NCBI GenBank assembly: GCA_020049495.1
Contig: JAIFKU010000057.1
Span: forward strand, 1-36,767
Direction of reading: 5' to 3'
Source of the DNA: Accumulibacter sp.
GTDB taxonomy: Bacteria > Pseudomonadota > Gammaproteobacteria > Burkholderiales > Rhodocyclaceae
DNA length: 36,767 nt
Shown: positions 18,159 through 28,731 of the stretch, piece by piece
Layout: every line of letters begins with the position of its first letter
Numbering within the stretch: position 1 is the stretch's first letter
The notes under the pieces: generated by a model
Told to the model about the DNA's origin: nothing
The model's database searches: none
The model's input: only the letters and a program-made list of their open reading frames with translations
Position numbers and translations under genes: made by a program

Positions 18159-18964
18159 ACCCTGACGAACGGGGCCTCCAGTCGGTTGGCCGCTTTGTTG
18201 CCGATGTGGTGACGCTGTTTCCCGAGATGTTTGTGGCACTGACACAGTCGGGAGTGACGCGGCGGGCGCTTGAAGAAAAGCGCTGGAGTCTGGATTTGTG
18301 GAATCCGCGCGAATTCACCGAGGACAATCATCGTACCGTCGATGATCGGCCTTACGGTGGCGGGCCTGGCATGGTAATGCTGCCTCAGCCGCTGGCAGCG
18401 GCGATAACAGCAGCCAAGGCAAGGCAGGCTGTAGCAGGATTGGCGGCGAGCCGGGTGGTCTATCTCTCGCCACAGGGTGCGCCGCTGACGCATCAGAGGG
18501 TGATGCAGTTTGTGCAGGACGTATCGGCAGAGGGTCTGGTGCTCTTGTGTGGCCGTTACGAAGGAATTGACGAGCGTTTGATCGAGCGTTGCGTCGATGA
18601 GGAGATTTCGATCGGGGATTTTGTGCTTTCGGGCGGAGAAATCCCGGCAATGGCCTTGCTGGATGCCATTGTCAGACAGTTGCCGGGCGTGCTCAACGAC
18701 GCCGAATCGGCGACACAGGATTCGTTTGTGGCGGGTTTGCTGGATTGCCCGCACTATACGCGGCCGGAGGAATACGAAGGTCAGCGGGTGCCGGATGTGC
18801 TGTTGTCCGGACACCACGAGCAGATTCGTCGATGGCGTCTGAAACAGGCGCTGGGGCGGACGTGGCGGCGGCGCCCCGAGTTGTTGGCGGAACGTTCGCT
18901 GTCGAAAGAGGAAACGCAACTCCTGGTGCAGTTTCAGGAGCAATGCGGTCAGGAAACCAAATAG
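18155..18964 (+). CDS. trmD: tRNA (guanine37-N1)-methyltransferase
   Basis: SAM-dependent SPOUT enzyme that methylates G37 of tRNAs and prevents +1 frameshifting. The frame is open to a TTG at 18140, but the GTG at 18155 overlaps the rimM stop (GTGA) with GGGAAG upstream and fits better; it gives 269 residues. The N-terminal extension of ~14 residues before [13 protein letters not shown] is slightly longer than usual. Diagnostic segments are [27 protein letters not shown] and the trefoil-knot region [21 protein letters not shown]. Confidence 0.95.
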   Translation: MNPDERGLQSVGRFVADVVTLFPEMFVALTQSGVTRRALEEKRWSLDLWNPREFTEDNHRTVDDRPYGGGPGMVMLPQPLAAAITAAKARQAVAGLAASRVVYLSPQGAPLTHQRVMQFVQDVSAEGLVLLCGRYEGIDERLIERCVDEEISIGDFVLSGGEIPAMALLDAIVRQLPGVLNDAESATQDSFVAGLLDCPHYTRPEEYEGQRVPDVLLSGHHEQIRRWRLKQALGRTWRRRPELLAERSLSKEETQLLVQFQEQCGQETK

Positions 18965-18974
18965 GAGTCTAAAA

Positions 18975-19355
18975 ATGAATCTGATAGCGCTACTTGAACA
19001 AGAAGAAATCGCCCGTCTGGGCAAAACCGTTCCTCCCTTTGCCCCCGGCGACACCGTCGTCGTTCAGGTCAAGGTCAAGGAAGGCGCACGCGAGCGTCTG
19101 CAGGCTTACGAAGGCGTGGTTATCGCCAAGCGTAATCGCGGTCTCAATTCCAGCTTCATCGTGCGCAAGATTTCGTCCGGGGAAGGCGTCGAGCGTACCT
19201 TCCAGACCTATTCGCCGCTGGTTGCCGCCATTGAAGTCAAGCGTCGCGGCGACGTGCGTCGTGCCAAGCTGTACTACCTCCGCGAGCGTTCGGGCAAGTC
19301 CGCACGGATCAAGGAAAAGCTGACGCGCAAACAGAAGGACGTCAAGCAGGTTTGA
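18975..19355 (+). CDS. rplS: 50S ribosomal protein L19
   Basis: 126 residues, full length. It contains [34 protein letters not shown], the block [20 protein letters not shown] and [20 protein letters not shown]19 sits at the 30S/50S interface. AGGAG lies 7 bases before the ATG. It is the last gene of the operon and is followed by a strong terminator. Confidence 0.98.
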   Translation: MNLIALLEQEEIARLGKTVPPFAPGDTVVVQVKVKEGARERLQAYEGVVIAKRNRGLNSSFIVRKISSGEGVERTFQTYSPLVAAIEVKRRGDVRRAKLYYLRERSGKSARIKEKLTRKQKDVKQV

Positions 19356-19371
19356 TCAGCCATTCTGCAGA

Positions 19372-19415
19372 AACAAAAACCCGGGCTGTGTCTTGCGACA
19401 TGGCCCGTTTTTGTT
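19372..19415. terminator. Intrinsic terminator between rplS and folE2
   Basis: AACAAAAAC-CGGGC on the left pairs with GCCCG-TTTTTGTT on the right around a ~16-base loop. The A-tract/T-tract symmetry lets it stop both rplS (plus) and the convergent folE2 (minus). Confidence 0.85.
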
Positions 19416-19427
19416 GAGAATCCGGAT

Positions 19428-20246
19428 TCAGACTGGCTTGGGCTTGATGTTCTCGATCAGTGCATAGGCCGAGTGGTTGTGGATTGACTCGAAGTTTTCG
19501 GACTCGACCACATAGGAAGAGATGCGTGGTTCAGCGTTGAGACGGGCGGCGACGTCGCGCACCATGTCTTCGACAAATTTCGGATTGTCGTAGGCGCGTT
19601 CGGTGACATATTTTTCGTCAGGGCGCTTGAGCAGTCCGTAAAGCTCGCAGGAGGCCTGCGCTTCGACGAGTTCGACGATTTCCTCGATCCACACCAGCTT
19701 CTTGATTCTGGCGGTAACGGTGACGTGCGAGCGCTGGTTGTGTGCGCCGCGTGCTGAAATTTTCTTGGAACACGGACAAAGACTGGTTACCGGCACGACG
19801 ACCTTGACCGTCGAGGCAATCTCGCCATGGCAGATTTCGCCGGTCAGCGTGACATCGTAGTCCATCAGGCTATGCACGCCGGAGACCGGTGCCGCCTTGT
19901 TGATGAAGTACGGGAAGTTCATCTCGATGTGTCCGGTTACCGCTTCCAGTTTTTTAGCCATGTCGCGCAGCATCACCGGAAAATTCTCGACCGATATTTC
20001 GCGTTCGTGGCTGTTGAGAATCTCGACGAAACGCGACATGTGCGTGCCCTTGAAGTTGTGCGGCAGGCTGACGTACATGTTGAAGACGGCGATGGTGTGT
20101 TGCACACCACCGGTACGGTCGAGGACCCTGACCGGGTGGCGAATCGCCTTGATGCCGACGCGGTTGATGGCGATTTGCCGCGTGTCTGCCAGGTTCTGGA
20201 CGTCGACCATGGCATTTTGTATTTGCGGGGCTTGTGGTGCGTTCAT
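19428..20246 (-). CDS. folE2: GTP cyclohydrolase FolE2 (type IB)
   Basis: Converts GTP to dihydroneopterin triphosphate, the entry to folate and, via later steps, queuosine synthesis. The start is the ATG at 20246 with AGGAA upstream, not the longer open frame; this gives 272 residues. Landmarks are [26 protein letters not shown], the metal/active-site Cys in [19 protein letters not shown] and a late [11 protein letters not shown]. FolE2 is metal-flexible and in some bacteria is induced under zinc limitation; no zinc-regulator box was recognised here. It lies 34 bases downstream of dxs. Confidence 0.95.
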   Translation of the reverse strand: MNAPQAPQIQNAMVDVQNLADTRQIAINRVGIKAIRHPVRVLDRTGGVQHTIAVFNMYVSLPHNFKGTHMSRFVEILNSHEREISVENFPVMLRDMAKKLEAVTGHIEMNFPYFINKAAPVSGVHSLMDYDVTLTGEICHGEIASTVKVVVPVTSLCPCSKKISARGAHNQRSHVTVTARIKKLVWIEEIVELVEAQASCELYGLLKRPDEKYVTERAYDNPKFVEDMVRDVAARLNAEPRISSYVVESENFESIHNHSAYALIENIKPKPV

Positions 20247-20280
20247 TTCAGTTCCTGGTCGTATTTTGTGCCATTGTCGA

Positions 20281-22164
20281 TTATTGATCCGGATGCGGAG
20301 CAACAAGGCTTGCGCTGTCTTGATGCGCGCGCACCGTACGGACAATGCCGTCCTTGTCGAGACCGATTTCCGCCAGCAGCAGCGCCTGGTCGCCATGGTC
20401 GATGAAACGGTCGGGAAGACCCAGTCGCACAAAGCGTACCGGACTGGCAATTTCGTCCAGAACGCGTGCTACTTCGGAGCCGGCGCCACCAATCAGGGCA
20501 TTCTCTTCGACGCTGATCAGCAGCGAATGTTCCCGTGCCAGCTCGATAATCAGTTCACGGTCGATGGGTTTGACAAAACGCATGTTGGCCACCGTGGCGT
20601 CAAGTTCGACTGCCGCTTCCAGCGCCGGGATGAGCATGCTGCCGAAAGCCAGCAGCGCGACGCCTTTGCCCCGACGGCGAATTTCTCCCTTGCCGACGGG
20701 AAGGTCCCCAAGCCTCTTCTCCGTGGTCACGCCAGGACCGGAACCGCGCGGGTAGCGAACGGCGCTCGGGCCGTCGATGTGGCAGGCGGTGGTCAGCATT
20801 TCCCGGCACTCGTTTTCGTCGGCGGGTGCCATGACCACCATGTTCGGGATGCAGGTTAGATAGGAGAGGTCAAAGGATCCGTGGTGCGTCGGGCCGTCGG
20901 CGCCAACCAGACCGCCACGGTCAAGGGCGAAGACGACTGGCAGTTTCTGCAGGGCGACGTCGTGCAGCAACTGGTCATAGCCGCGCTGCAGAAAGGTTGA
21001 ATAGATGGCCACGACCGGGCGCATCCCCGCGCAGGCGAGACCGGCCGCAAAGCTGATGGCGTGCTGTTCGGCGATGCCGACATCGAAATAGCGTTCGGGG
21101 AAGAGTTCGGCAAAACGCATCATGCCGGATCCTTCGCCCATGGCCGGGGTAATGCCAACCAGTCTGGGTTCGGCGACCGCCATATCGCACAGCCAGTCGC
21201 CAAAGACTTGCGTATAGCTTGGTTTGCTGCCGGCCTTGCCGCCTTCGATGCCAACGTCAGGCTGAAATTTCGAAACACCGTGGTAGAGGATCGGGTCGGC
21301 CTCGGCCAGCTTGTAACCCTGCCCCTTGCGGGTAATGACGTGCAGGAACTGCGGTCCCTTGAGTTTCTGCAGGTTCTGCAGGGTAGGCACCAGCGAATCA
21401 AGATCATGGCCATCAATCGGGCCGATATAGTTGAAACCGAGTTCTTCGAACAGCGTTCCCGGCGTCAGCAGGCCCTTGACGTGTTCCTCGACCCGGTTGG
21501 CAAATTCGAGCAGCGACGGGGAGACGCCCAGTACCTTTTCCCCTGCTTTGCGTGCCGCATTGAAGGTGCTGCCGGAAAGTATGCGCGCCAGGTACTTGTT
21601 GAGCGCGCCAACCGGCTGCGAGATCGACATGTCGTTGTCGTTGAGGATGACGAGCAAATCGGCATCGGCGACGCCGGTGTTGTTCAGTGCCTCGAAGGCC
21701 TGTCCGGCCGACATCGCGCCATCGCCGATGATGGCCACGATTCGCTGTGTTTCACCCTTGAGCTTGGCGGCCAGCGCCATGCCGAGAGCGGCTGAGATGG
21801 AGGTGGACGAATGCCCGACGCCGAAAGTGTCATACTCGCTTTCGCTGCGCTTGGGAAAGCCCGAAACGCCGCCATGCATGCGCAGCCTGGCCATCCCTTC
21901 CCGACGCCCGGTGAGCACTTTGTGGGCATAGGTCTGGTGTCCGACATCCCAGACCAGCTTGTCATCCGGTGTGTCGAAAACATAATGCAGGGCGACGGTC
22001 AGTTCAACCGTACCGAGGTTCGACGAGAGATGCCCTCCGGTTCTGGATACGGATTCGACGAGAAAACTGCGCAGCTCCTCGGCCAGCTGCGGTAACTGTT
22101 TGCGGTCGAGTTCACGCAGTTGTGCTGGACTGTTGATGGTATCGAGCAGAGGATAGGAAGTCAT
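20281..22164 (-). CDS. dxs: 1-deoxy-D-xylulose-5-phosphate synthase
   Basis: Thiamine-diphosphate enzyme joining pyruvate and glyceraldehyde 3-phosphate, the first step of the MEP isoprenoid pathway. It has 627 residues, full length. Landmarks are [29 protein letters not shown], the ThDP/Mg motif [16 protein letters not shown]...[21 protein letters not shown], and the transketolase-like C-terminal part with [15 protein letters not shown] (catalytic Glu) and [15 protein letters not shown]. It lies directly after ispA, coupling precursor supply to prenyl-chain synthesis, as in many proteobacteria. Confidence 0.97.
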   Translation of the reverse strand: MTSYPLLDTINSPAQLRELDRKQLPQLAEELRSFLVESVSRTGGHLSSNLGTVELTVALHYVFDTPDDKLVWDVGHQTYAHKVLTGRREGMARLRMHGGVSGFPKRSESEYDTFGVGHSSTSISAALGMALAAKLKGETQRIVAIIGDGAMSAGQAFEALNNTGVADADLLVILNDNDMSISQPVGALNKYLARILSGSTFNAARKAGEKVLGVSPSLLEFANRVEEHVKGLLTPGTLFEELGFNYIGPIDGHDLDSLVPTLQNLQKLKGPQFLHVITRKGQGYKLAEADPILYHGVSKFQPDVGIEGGKAGSKPSYTQVFGDWLCDMAVAEPRLVGITPAMGEGSGMMRFAELFPERYFDVGIAEQHAISFAAGLACAGMRPVVAIYSTFLQRGYDQLLHDVALQKLPVVFALDRGGLVGADGPTHHGSFDLSYLTCIPNMVVMAPADENECREMLTTACHIDGPSAVRYPRGSGPGVTTEKRLGDLPVGKGEIRRRGKGVALLAFGSMLIPALEAAVELDATVANMRFVKPIDRELIIELAREHSLLISVEENALIGGAGSEVARVLDEIASPVRFVRLGLPDRFIDHGDQALLLAEIGLDKDGIVRTVRAHQDSASLVAPHPDQ

Positions 22165-22193
22165 TTGTGTGGGGCCCGGCTTGGTCCGTGAAT

Positions 22194-22214
22194 TCTGGCC
22201 TGAATGCGGCCAGA
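22194..22214. other. Hairpin between ispA and dxs
   Basis: TCTGGCC and GGCCAGA form a 7-bp stem with a 7-base loop in the 58-base ispA-dxs gap. There is no T-run, so it is more likely a processing or stability element than a terminator. Confidence 0.3.
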
Positions 22215-22222
22215 GTCATCGT

Positions 22223-23146
22223 CTAAAACTTGCGGTGAGTGATGAAATCGGTCAGTTCAATCAGGCGCCGACCGCGTTCGCCAAAAATGGCGAGTGATTC
22301 AAGGGCTTGTGCTCTTAACTCGGCGGCGAATTCACGGGCGTTGTGCAGCCCCATCAGGCTGACATAGGTCGGTTTTTCCGCCGCCGCGTCCTTGCCGGCC
22401 GTCTTGCCGAGGGTTGCCGTACTCGCCGTGCAGTCAAGGATGTCATCAACGACCTGAAATAGCAAACCGGCACGTTTGGCATAACGATCGAGTGCTTCGC
22501 CGGCTTTGCCGGCCAGGGGCTCACCACACAGCGCGCCAAGCATCAACGCCGCCCGGATCAGCGCCCCGGTTTTCAGGGCGTGCATCAGTTCAAGCTCCGG
22601 CTGGTCGAGTGAGCGGCCGACCGCATCGAGATCGATCGCCTGGCCTCCCGCCATGCCCCTGGAGCCGCTGGCGTGAGTCAGCAGGCGCAGCATTTCAAGC
22701 TGGCATTCCGGGTTGCCCAGTTGCTCGCGGGCGAGCAGCTCGAAAGCCAGCGATTGCAGGCTGTCGCCGACCAGTAGGGCGGTGGGCTCATCGTATTCGA
22801 CGTGGCAGGTCGGCCGGCCGCGGCGCAATACGTCGTCGTCCATGCACGGCAGGTCGTCATGGACGAGCGAGTAGGCGTGAATCAGTTCGACGGCGCAGGA
22901 AACGATTTCAAGTTTTTCCGGCGCGCCATTGCTCAGTTCGCCGGCGGCAAACGCGAGCAGGGGGCGAACACGCTTGCCGCCGCCAAGGCTGGCGTAGCGC
23001 ATGGCCTGATGCAGGCGCGCCGGAATGGCTTCAGCGGCGGGTAACAGACGCGACAGGGTGGCCTCAATCCGCGTTTGTACCGCACGCATCCAGTCCGGGA
23101 AGGGCAGCTCGCGGGTGTCCCCGGAAACAGAAGAAAGAGCGCTCAC
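22223..23146 (-). CDS. ispA: Farnesyl diphosphate synthase (geranyltranstransferase)
   Basis: Condenses IPP with DMAPP/GPP to farnesyl diphosphate for undecaprenyl, quinone and heme side chains. It has 307 residues from a GTG that overlaps the xseB stop (GTGA). The first Asp-rich motif DDLPCMDDD is at 97-105 and the second, DDILD, at 234-238. GGGKRVRPLL and the KTGALIRAAL helix are typical of the bacterial short-chain type. The order xseB-ispA-dxs is the classical proteobacterial operon. Confidence 0.96.
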   Translation of the reverse strand: MSALSSVSGDTRELPFPDWMRAVQTRIEATLSRLLPAAEAIPARLHQAMRYASLGGGKRVRPLLAFAAGELSNGAPEKLEIVSCAVELIHAYSLVHDDLPCMDDDVLRRGRPTCHVEYDEPTALLVGDSLQSLAFELLAREQLGNPECQLEMLRLLTHASGSRGMAGGQAIDLDAVGRSLDQPELELMHALKTGALIRAALMLGALCGEPLAGKAGEALDRYAKRAGLLFQVVDDILDCTASTATLGKTAGKDAAAEKPTYVSLMGLHNAREFAAELRAQALESLAIFGERGRRLIELTDFITHRKF

Positions 23147-23430
23147 TGAACGCCTCCGCTGGCACTATCGAAATCGCGCAAGGTACCCGCTTCCAGGACC
23201 TGGATCTTGCGTTCGGCGTCGCTCAGTTGCTGCTGGCAGTGCCTGAGCAGTTCGCTCCCGCGCCGGTACGCGAGCATTGATTCTTCAAGCGGCAGTCGCC
23301 CACCTTCCATGTTCTGGACGATCTGTTCCAGTTCGGCGAGCGCCGCTTCAAATTTCATTTCGTTTACCGCCGGAGGCTCCGGCTGGGGAGTGCCGTTTTC
23401 GACCGGATCGGCAGGGTTGGTTCGCGCCAT
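23143..23430 (-). CDS. xseB: Exodeoxyribonuclease VII small subunit
   Basis: 95 residues from the ATG at 23430; a TTG six codons upstream is possible but less likely. The small subunit binds XseA to form the single-strand-specific exonuclease used in repair. The family core is clear: KFEAALAELEQIVQNMEGGR, then LPLEESMLAYRRGSELLRHC, followed by a short C-terminal tail. The N-terminal ~28 residues are Pro-rich and specific to this protein. It heads xseB-ispA-dxs-folE2. Confidence 0.93.
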   Translation of the reverse strand: MARTNPADPVENGTPQPEPPAVNEMKFEAALAELEQIVQNMEGGRLPLEESMLAYRRGSELLRHCQQQLSDAERKIQVLEAGTLRDFDSASGGVQ

Positions 23431-23529
23431 GGAAATTGCTCTGATCAAACGATGGAAAATAGCTCAAGAAGGGCCTCCCGGTCAATTGGAAAGCGATTAA
23501 AATGCTTTTTTCTCCGTATTTGCCGCTTG

Positions 23530-23552
23530 GCTTTACCGGTAGGCGGTAAAGC
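23530..23552. other. Perfect inverted repeat in the xseB/EamA divergent gap
   Basis: GCTTTACCG and CGGTAAAGC are exact complements with 9-base arms around a 5-base loop. It lies between two divergent genes with no T-run, so a regulator-binding site or an RNA hairpin in the leader of the transporter are both possible. Confidence 0.45.
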
Positions 23553-23587
23553 AGTACGTCGAATCGACGCGTTCCAGCCAATAAACC

Positions 23588-24442
23588 ATGCAATCCTCCT
23601 GGATGATCGTGGCCAGCTTCTTTTTCGCCTCAATGGGCGTTTGCGTGAAGTTCGCTGCTGAAGTTTTCTCTGCCCCTGAAATCGTTTTTTACCGCAGTGT
23701 CATTTCGCTGGTGATGATGTTTTCTCTGGTACGTCTGCGCAGCATTCCGATCCGGACGCCACATTGGCGATTTCAGCTCTGGCGCAGCGCCAGCGGCTTC
23801 GTTTCCCTGCTCCTTTATTTTTATGCAGTTTCCCTGTTGCCGCTGGCTCTGGCGGTAACGCTGGCCTATACCTCGCCTCTGTTTCTGGCGGTTTATCTCG
23901 GCCTGTTCGGCAAGGCCCGACTGGGACGCGGGATGCTGGGTGCGCTGGTGCTGGGTTTTATCGGTGTCGCCCTCCTGTTGCGCCCGACCCTGCATGCCGA
24001 TCAGTTGCTCGGGGGAGTGATCGGGCTGGGGAGCGGCATGCTGGCCGGGCTTGCCTACTACAATGTCAAGGAACTGGGCGAGCGTGGCGAAGTCGAAGAA
24101 CGCACGGTGTTTTATTTCTCTCTGCTGTCAACAGTCGCCAGTGGAGTCTGGATGACGCTCTCCGAATTCCATCGGCTCGATCTGCGTGGCGGCCTGTTGC
24201 TGCTCGGCGTTGGCTCCTTCGGAACTCTCGCCCAACTGGCGATGACACGTGCGTACAAGCGCGGTAATACCCTCGTCGCCGCCAGCCTGGCTTATTCAAC
24301 CGTGATTTTTGCCAGCCTTTTCGGTATGCTGTTCTGGCGGGAGACGCTTTCCTTCGGTGCCTGGTCGGCGATAGCACTGATTGTCGCCAGCGGCGTGGTC
24401 TCCACGTGGTTTTCCAGAGCGAATCCTGCCGAGCAGGACTGA
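23588..24442 (+). CDS. EamA/DMT-family transporter
   Basis: 284 residues with about ten hydrophobic helices and two repeated halves, as in drug/metabolite transporters of the inner membrane. Family landmarks are FYRSVISLVMMFSLVRLR, LYFYAVSLLPLALAVTLAYT-SPLF in the first half, and LAQLAMTRAYKRGNTLVAAS with a final FWRETLSFGAWSAIALIVAS helix. The substrate cannot be told; relatives export amino acids or other metabolites. No clear Shine-Dalgarno precedes the ATG. It is divergent from xseB and followed by an unrelated small gene after 34 bases. Confidence 0.9.
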   Translation: MQSSWMIVASFFFASMGVCVKFAAEVFSAPEIVFYRSVISLVMMFSLVRLRSIPIRTPHWRFQLWRSASGFVSLLLYFYAVSLLPLALAVTLAYTSPLFLAVYLGLFGKARLGRGMLGALVLGFIGVALLLRPTLHADQLLGGVIGLGSGMLAGLAYYNVKELGERGEVEERTVFYFSLLSTVASGVWMTLSEFHRLDLRGGLLLLGVGSFGTLAQLAMTRAYKRGNTLVAASLAYSTVIFASLFGMLFWRETLSFGAWSAIALIVASGVVSTWFSRANPAEQD

Positions 24443-24476
24443 TGCTACACTCCGCAGTATTCAACAGGAGACAGCC

Positions 24477-24836
24477 ATGATCGTGATCCAGCACCAGCCC
24501 AAACGCGTCGAAGTCAATGTGTATGGGGAATTTACCCTGGCCGACTATAAAGAGTTCGAGGACATGGTCAATTACAAGGTCAGGTTCGAGGGGGCGGTTG
24601 ATCTCCTGTTTGACCTGCGTGAGATGGCCGACTTCACGCTCGATGTGGCCTGGGAAGATATTGTCTTCGCCCGCGCGCATCCCAACGATTTCCGCCGCAT
24701 CGCGGTGCTGACGCATAGCCAGTGGGTGGCCTGGAGCGCGTGGCTGGCGCAGATCTTTGTCCGTGCCGAAATGCAGGTGTTCGGTGAAGAAGGCGAGGCG
24801 CGCGCCTGGCTGGATGCGGGTATCACGGGTGAGTGA
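24477..24836 (+). CDS. SpoIIAA-like (STAS/SEC14-type) small protein
   Basis: 119 residues from the ATG at 24477, which has AGGAG 9 bases upstream. The pattern MIVIQHQPKRVEVNVYGEFT, DYKEFEDMV, VDLLFDLREMADFTLDVAW, RRIAVLTHSQWVAW then AEMQVFGEEGEARAWL matches the SpoIIAA-like family (alternating beta/alpha, CRAL-TRIO/STAS-like fold). Its biochemical role is unknown. Six bases separate it from the sulfurtransferase, suggesting co-transcription. Confidence 0.82.
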   Translation: MIVIQHQPKRVEVNVYGEFTLADYKEFEDMVNYKVRFEGAVDLLFDLREMADFTLDVAWEDIVFARAHPNDFRRIAVLTHSQWVAWSAWLAQIFVRAEMQVFGEEGEARAWLDAGITGE

Positions 24837-24842
24837 AGCGAC

Positions 24843-25682
24843 GTGAATTATTCGACCCTGATTTCGTGTGAGGAACTGGCCGTTCATCTGAATGATGCGC
24901 AGTGGCGGGTTTTCGATTGCCGGCACCAGTTGTCCGATGCGGGCTACGGCGAGAAGGCTTACGCCGGGGGGCATCTGCCGCAAGCCTTGTTCCTGCATCT
25001 CGACCGCGACCTTTCCGCCCCGATGAATGGTCGCAACGGCCGTCATCCCCTGCCCGATGCCGAGCTTCTGGCCAGGAAACTGGGTGCAGCAGGCGTTTCA
25101 CGGCAGACGCAGGTCGTGGCCTATGATGATGCCGGCGGTATGGTCGCCGGGCGCCTATGGTGGCTGCTGCGCTGGCTGGGCCATGAGCGCGTGGCGTTGC
25201 TCGACGGCGGTATCAACCAGTGGGTGAAGGAGGGGCGGCCCTTGTCGGCCGAACTGCCGCAGTCGACTCCGGCCGTCTTTGAAATTGCCGGGCGCGACGG
25301 GGTTGTCAGCACCGATGAGGTGCTGGCCAACCTCGACAGCAAGGCATTCTGTGTCGTCGATGCCCGCGCACCGGATCGCTTTCGCGGCGAAAATGAAACG
25401 ATCGACCCGGTCGGTGGGCACATCCCGGGCGCGTGCAACCGTTTTTTCACGGATAATCTCGATACCAATGGCCTGTTCCGCCCGGCTGCGGAGTTGCGCC
25501 GCGAGTTTCTTGATCTGCTCGACGGCCTTGCCCCCGAGCGGGTGGTGATGCAATGTGGTTCCGGCGTATCAGCCTGCCACAATCTGCTGGCCATGGAGCT
25601 TGCCGGATTGCATGGGGCGCGGCTCTACGCCGGTTCCTGGAGCGAATGGTGCAGTGATCCGGCACGACCGGTAGCGCGCTGA
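24843..25682 (+). CDS. Sulfurtransferase (two rhodanese domains)
   Basis: 279 residues from GTG. Two tandem rhodanese domains are present: the first (~1-125) is non-catalytic with FDCRHQLSDAGYGEKAYAGGH and VVAYDDAGGMVAGRLWWLLR. The second (~155-279) carries the active-site loop CGSGVSAC, whose first Cys takes the persulfide, and VVDARAPDRFRGENETIDPV. The CGSGVS loop points to thiosulfate or 3-mercaptopyruvate sulfurtransferase (sseA-like); the substrate cannot be fixed by eye. Confidence 0.92.
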   Translation: MNYSTLISCEELAVHLNDAQWRVFDCRHQLSDAGYGEKAYAGGHLPQALFLHLDRDLSAPMNGRNGRHPLPDAELLARKLGAAGVSRQTQVVAYDDAGGMVAGRLWWLLRWLGHERVALLDGGINQWVKEGRPLSAELPQSTPAVFEIAGRDGVVSTDEVLANLDSKAFCVVDARAPDRFRGENETIDPVGGHIPGACNRFFTDNLDTNGLFRPAAELRREFLDLLDGLAPERVVMQCGSGVSACHNLLAMELAGLHGARLYAGSWSEWCSDPARPVAR

Positions 25683-25731
25683 ACGGAAACTACGAGCAGG
25701 GACGTTGCGCTCGGTTCCGCTGGAGAAACAG

Positions 25732-26445
25732 ATGAATGACTTTCTGGGTGTCTTGGGGGGCATGGGTCCCCTGGCCACGGCCGATTTTCTGAAAAAACTC
25801 GTGGAAAACACGCCAGCACTCGTTGACCAGAATCACATTCCCGTCCTGGTCTATGGCGATTGCAGCGTTCCTGATCGAACCGCCGGTATCCTCGGCAAGG
25901 GGCCATCGCCGTTGCCCAAATTGCTGCAGGGGATAGACTTCCTCAATCGAGCGAGGGTCAAGGCCATCTGCATCCCGTGCAACAGTGCTCATTGCTGGTA
26001 TTCAGAAATGAGTGAAGCCTCTGCAGTTCCCTTGTTTAATATCGTCCTGGCCAGCGCCGAGCAGGTGCGCAAAAGGGATCCACGTATCCGTCGCGTCGGC
26101 GTCCTATCGACCGTGGGCACCTTTCAGATGGGCATTTACACCCGCGCCTTGATCGACCTGGAGTTTACGGTACTGGCGCCGACCGAAGACGAGTTCCGGA
26201 CGCTGGTGTCTCCGGCGATCGCCTTGATCAAGGCCAGCCAGCTCAATGAAGCTGAAGAGCTCTTCCGGGTAGCGACGGCGAAGCTTGTTGCCCGTGGGGC
26301 CGAAATCATTATTCTGGGCTGCACCGAGATCCCCATTGGCATGCGTGGGCAGTGTCAGGAGAATCCGTCGCTGTTTGTAGACTCGACCGACGCCCTGGCA
26401 CTTTCGGTCATCGAGTTTTTCAAATCTCAGCAAACAAGCGCTTAA
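25732..26445 (+). CDS. Aspartate/glutamate racemase family protein
   Basis: 237 residues from the ATG at 25732 with GGAG upstream. Both catalytic cysteines of PLP-independent Asp/Glu racemases are present: PCNSAHCW (~85) and ILGCTEIP (~197). The N-terminal VLGGMGPLATADFLKKLV and VYGDCSVPDRTAGI match aspartate racemase-type proteins. It probably makes a D-amino acid, perhaps for the cell wall or catabolism. It follows the sulfurtransferase by 49 bases and converges with fadH 19 bases away. Confidence 0.9.
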   Translation: MNDFLGVLGGMGPLATADFLKKLVENTPALVDQNHIPVLVYGDCSVPDRTAGILGKGPSPLPKLLQGIDFLNRARVKAICIPCNSAHCWYSEMSEASAVPLFNIVLASAEQVRKRDPRIRRVGVLSTVGTFQMGIYTRALIDLEFTVLAPTEDEFRTLVSPAIALIKASQLNEAEELFRVATAKLVARGAEIIILGCTEIPIGMRGQCQENPSLFVDSTDALALSVIEFFKSQQTSA

Positions 26446-26464
26446 TCACCGGCAGGGCAGCGTT

Positions 26465-28507
<2,043 letters not shown>

Positions 28508-28570
28508 TCAGGAATGGGGAGCCGGATGCCGGCTCGGCTCTCCTATGGAAACGCTGAAGTATTCCAAATC

Positions 28571-28687
28571 CGTCATTCCAGCGAAAGCGCCCCGCAGGAA
28601 GTACCCTTGGGATGCCGGAATCCGACCGAAGGAAGTGCAGAGCCAGAAGAATCAACGAACTGGACCCCGGCGTTCGCCGGGGTGACG
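28571..28687. repeat. MITE-like element with ~18-bp terminal inverted repeats
   Basis: The left end CGTCATTCCAGCGAAAGC (28571-28588) and the reverse complement of the right end (28670-28687), CGTCACCCCGGCGAACGC, agree at 14 of 18 bases. This is the CGTCATTCC...GGGGTGACG type of small palindromic element seen in many proteobacterial intergenic regions. It has no coding capacity and lies between fadH and the DUF1631 gene. Confidence 0.65.
28589..28615 (+). repeat. CCCCGCAGGAAGT repeat, copy inside the MITE-like element
   Basis: GCCCCGCAGGAAGTACCCTT followed by GGG is a diverged copy of the repeat at 3783-3813 and 28687-28714. It interrupts the left terminal repeat region of the element. Confidence 0.5.
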
Positions 28688-28714
28688 CCCCGAAGGAAGT
28701 CCTCCTGGGGGACG
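28687..28714 (+). repeat. CCCCGAAGGAAGT repeat, copy beside the MITE-like element
   Basis: GCCCCGAAGGAAGTCCTCCT followed by GGGGGACG is palindromic at its ends (CCCC...GGGG) and closely resembles the copy inside the hypothetical gene at 3783-3813. It ends 17 bases before the DUF1631 stop codon and could fold in that transcript's 3' end. Confidence 0.55.
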
Positions 28715-28731
28715 AATAAATCAGCCTTTCC

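Noticed and set aside
20247..20450. N-terminal extension of FolE2
   Set aside because: It overlaps the end of dxs in another frame, while an ATG with AGGAA at 20246 matches the family N terminus.
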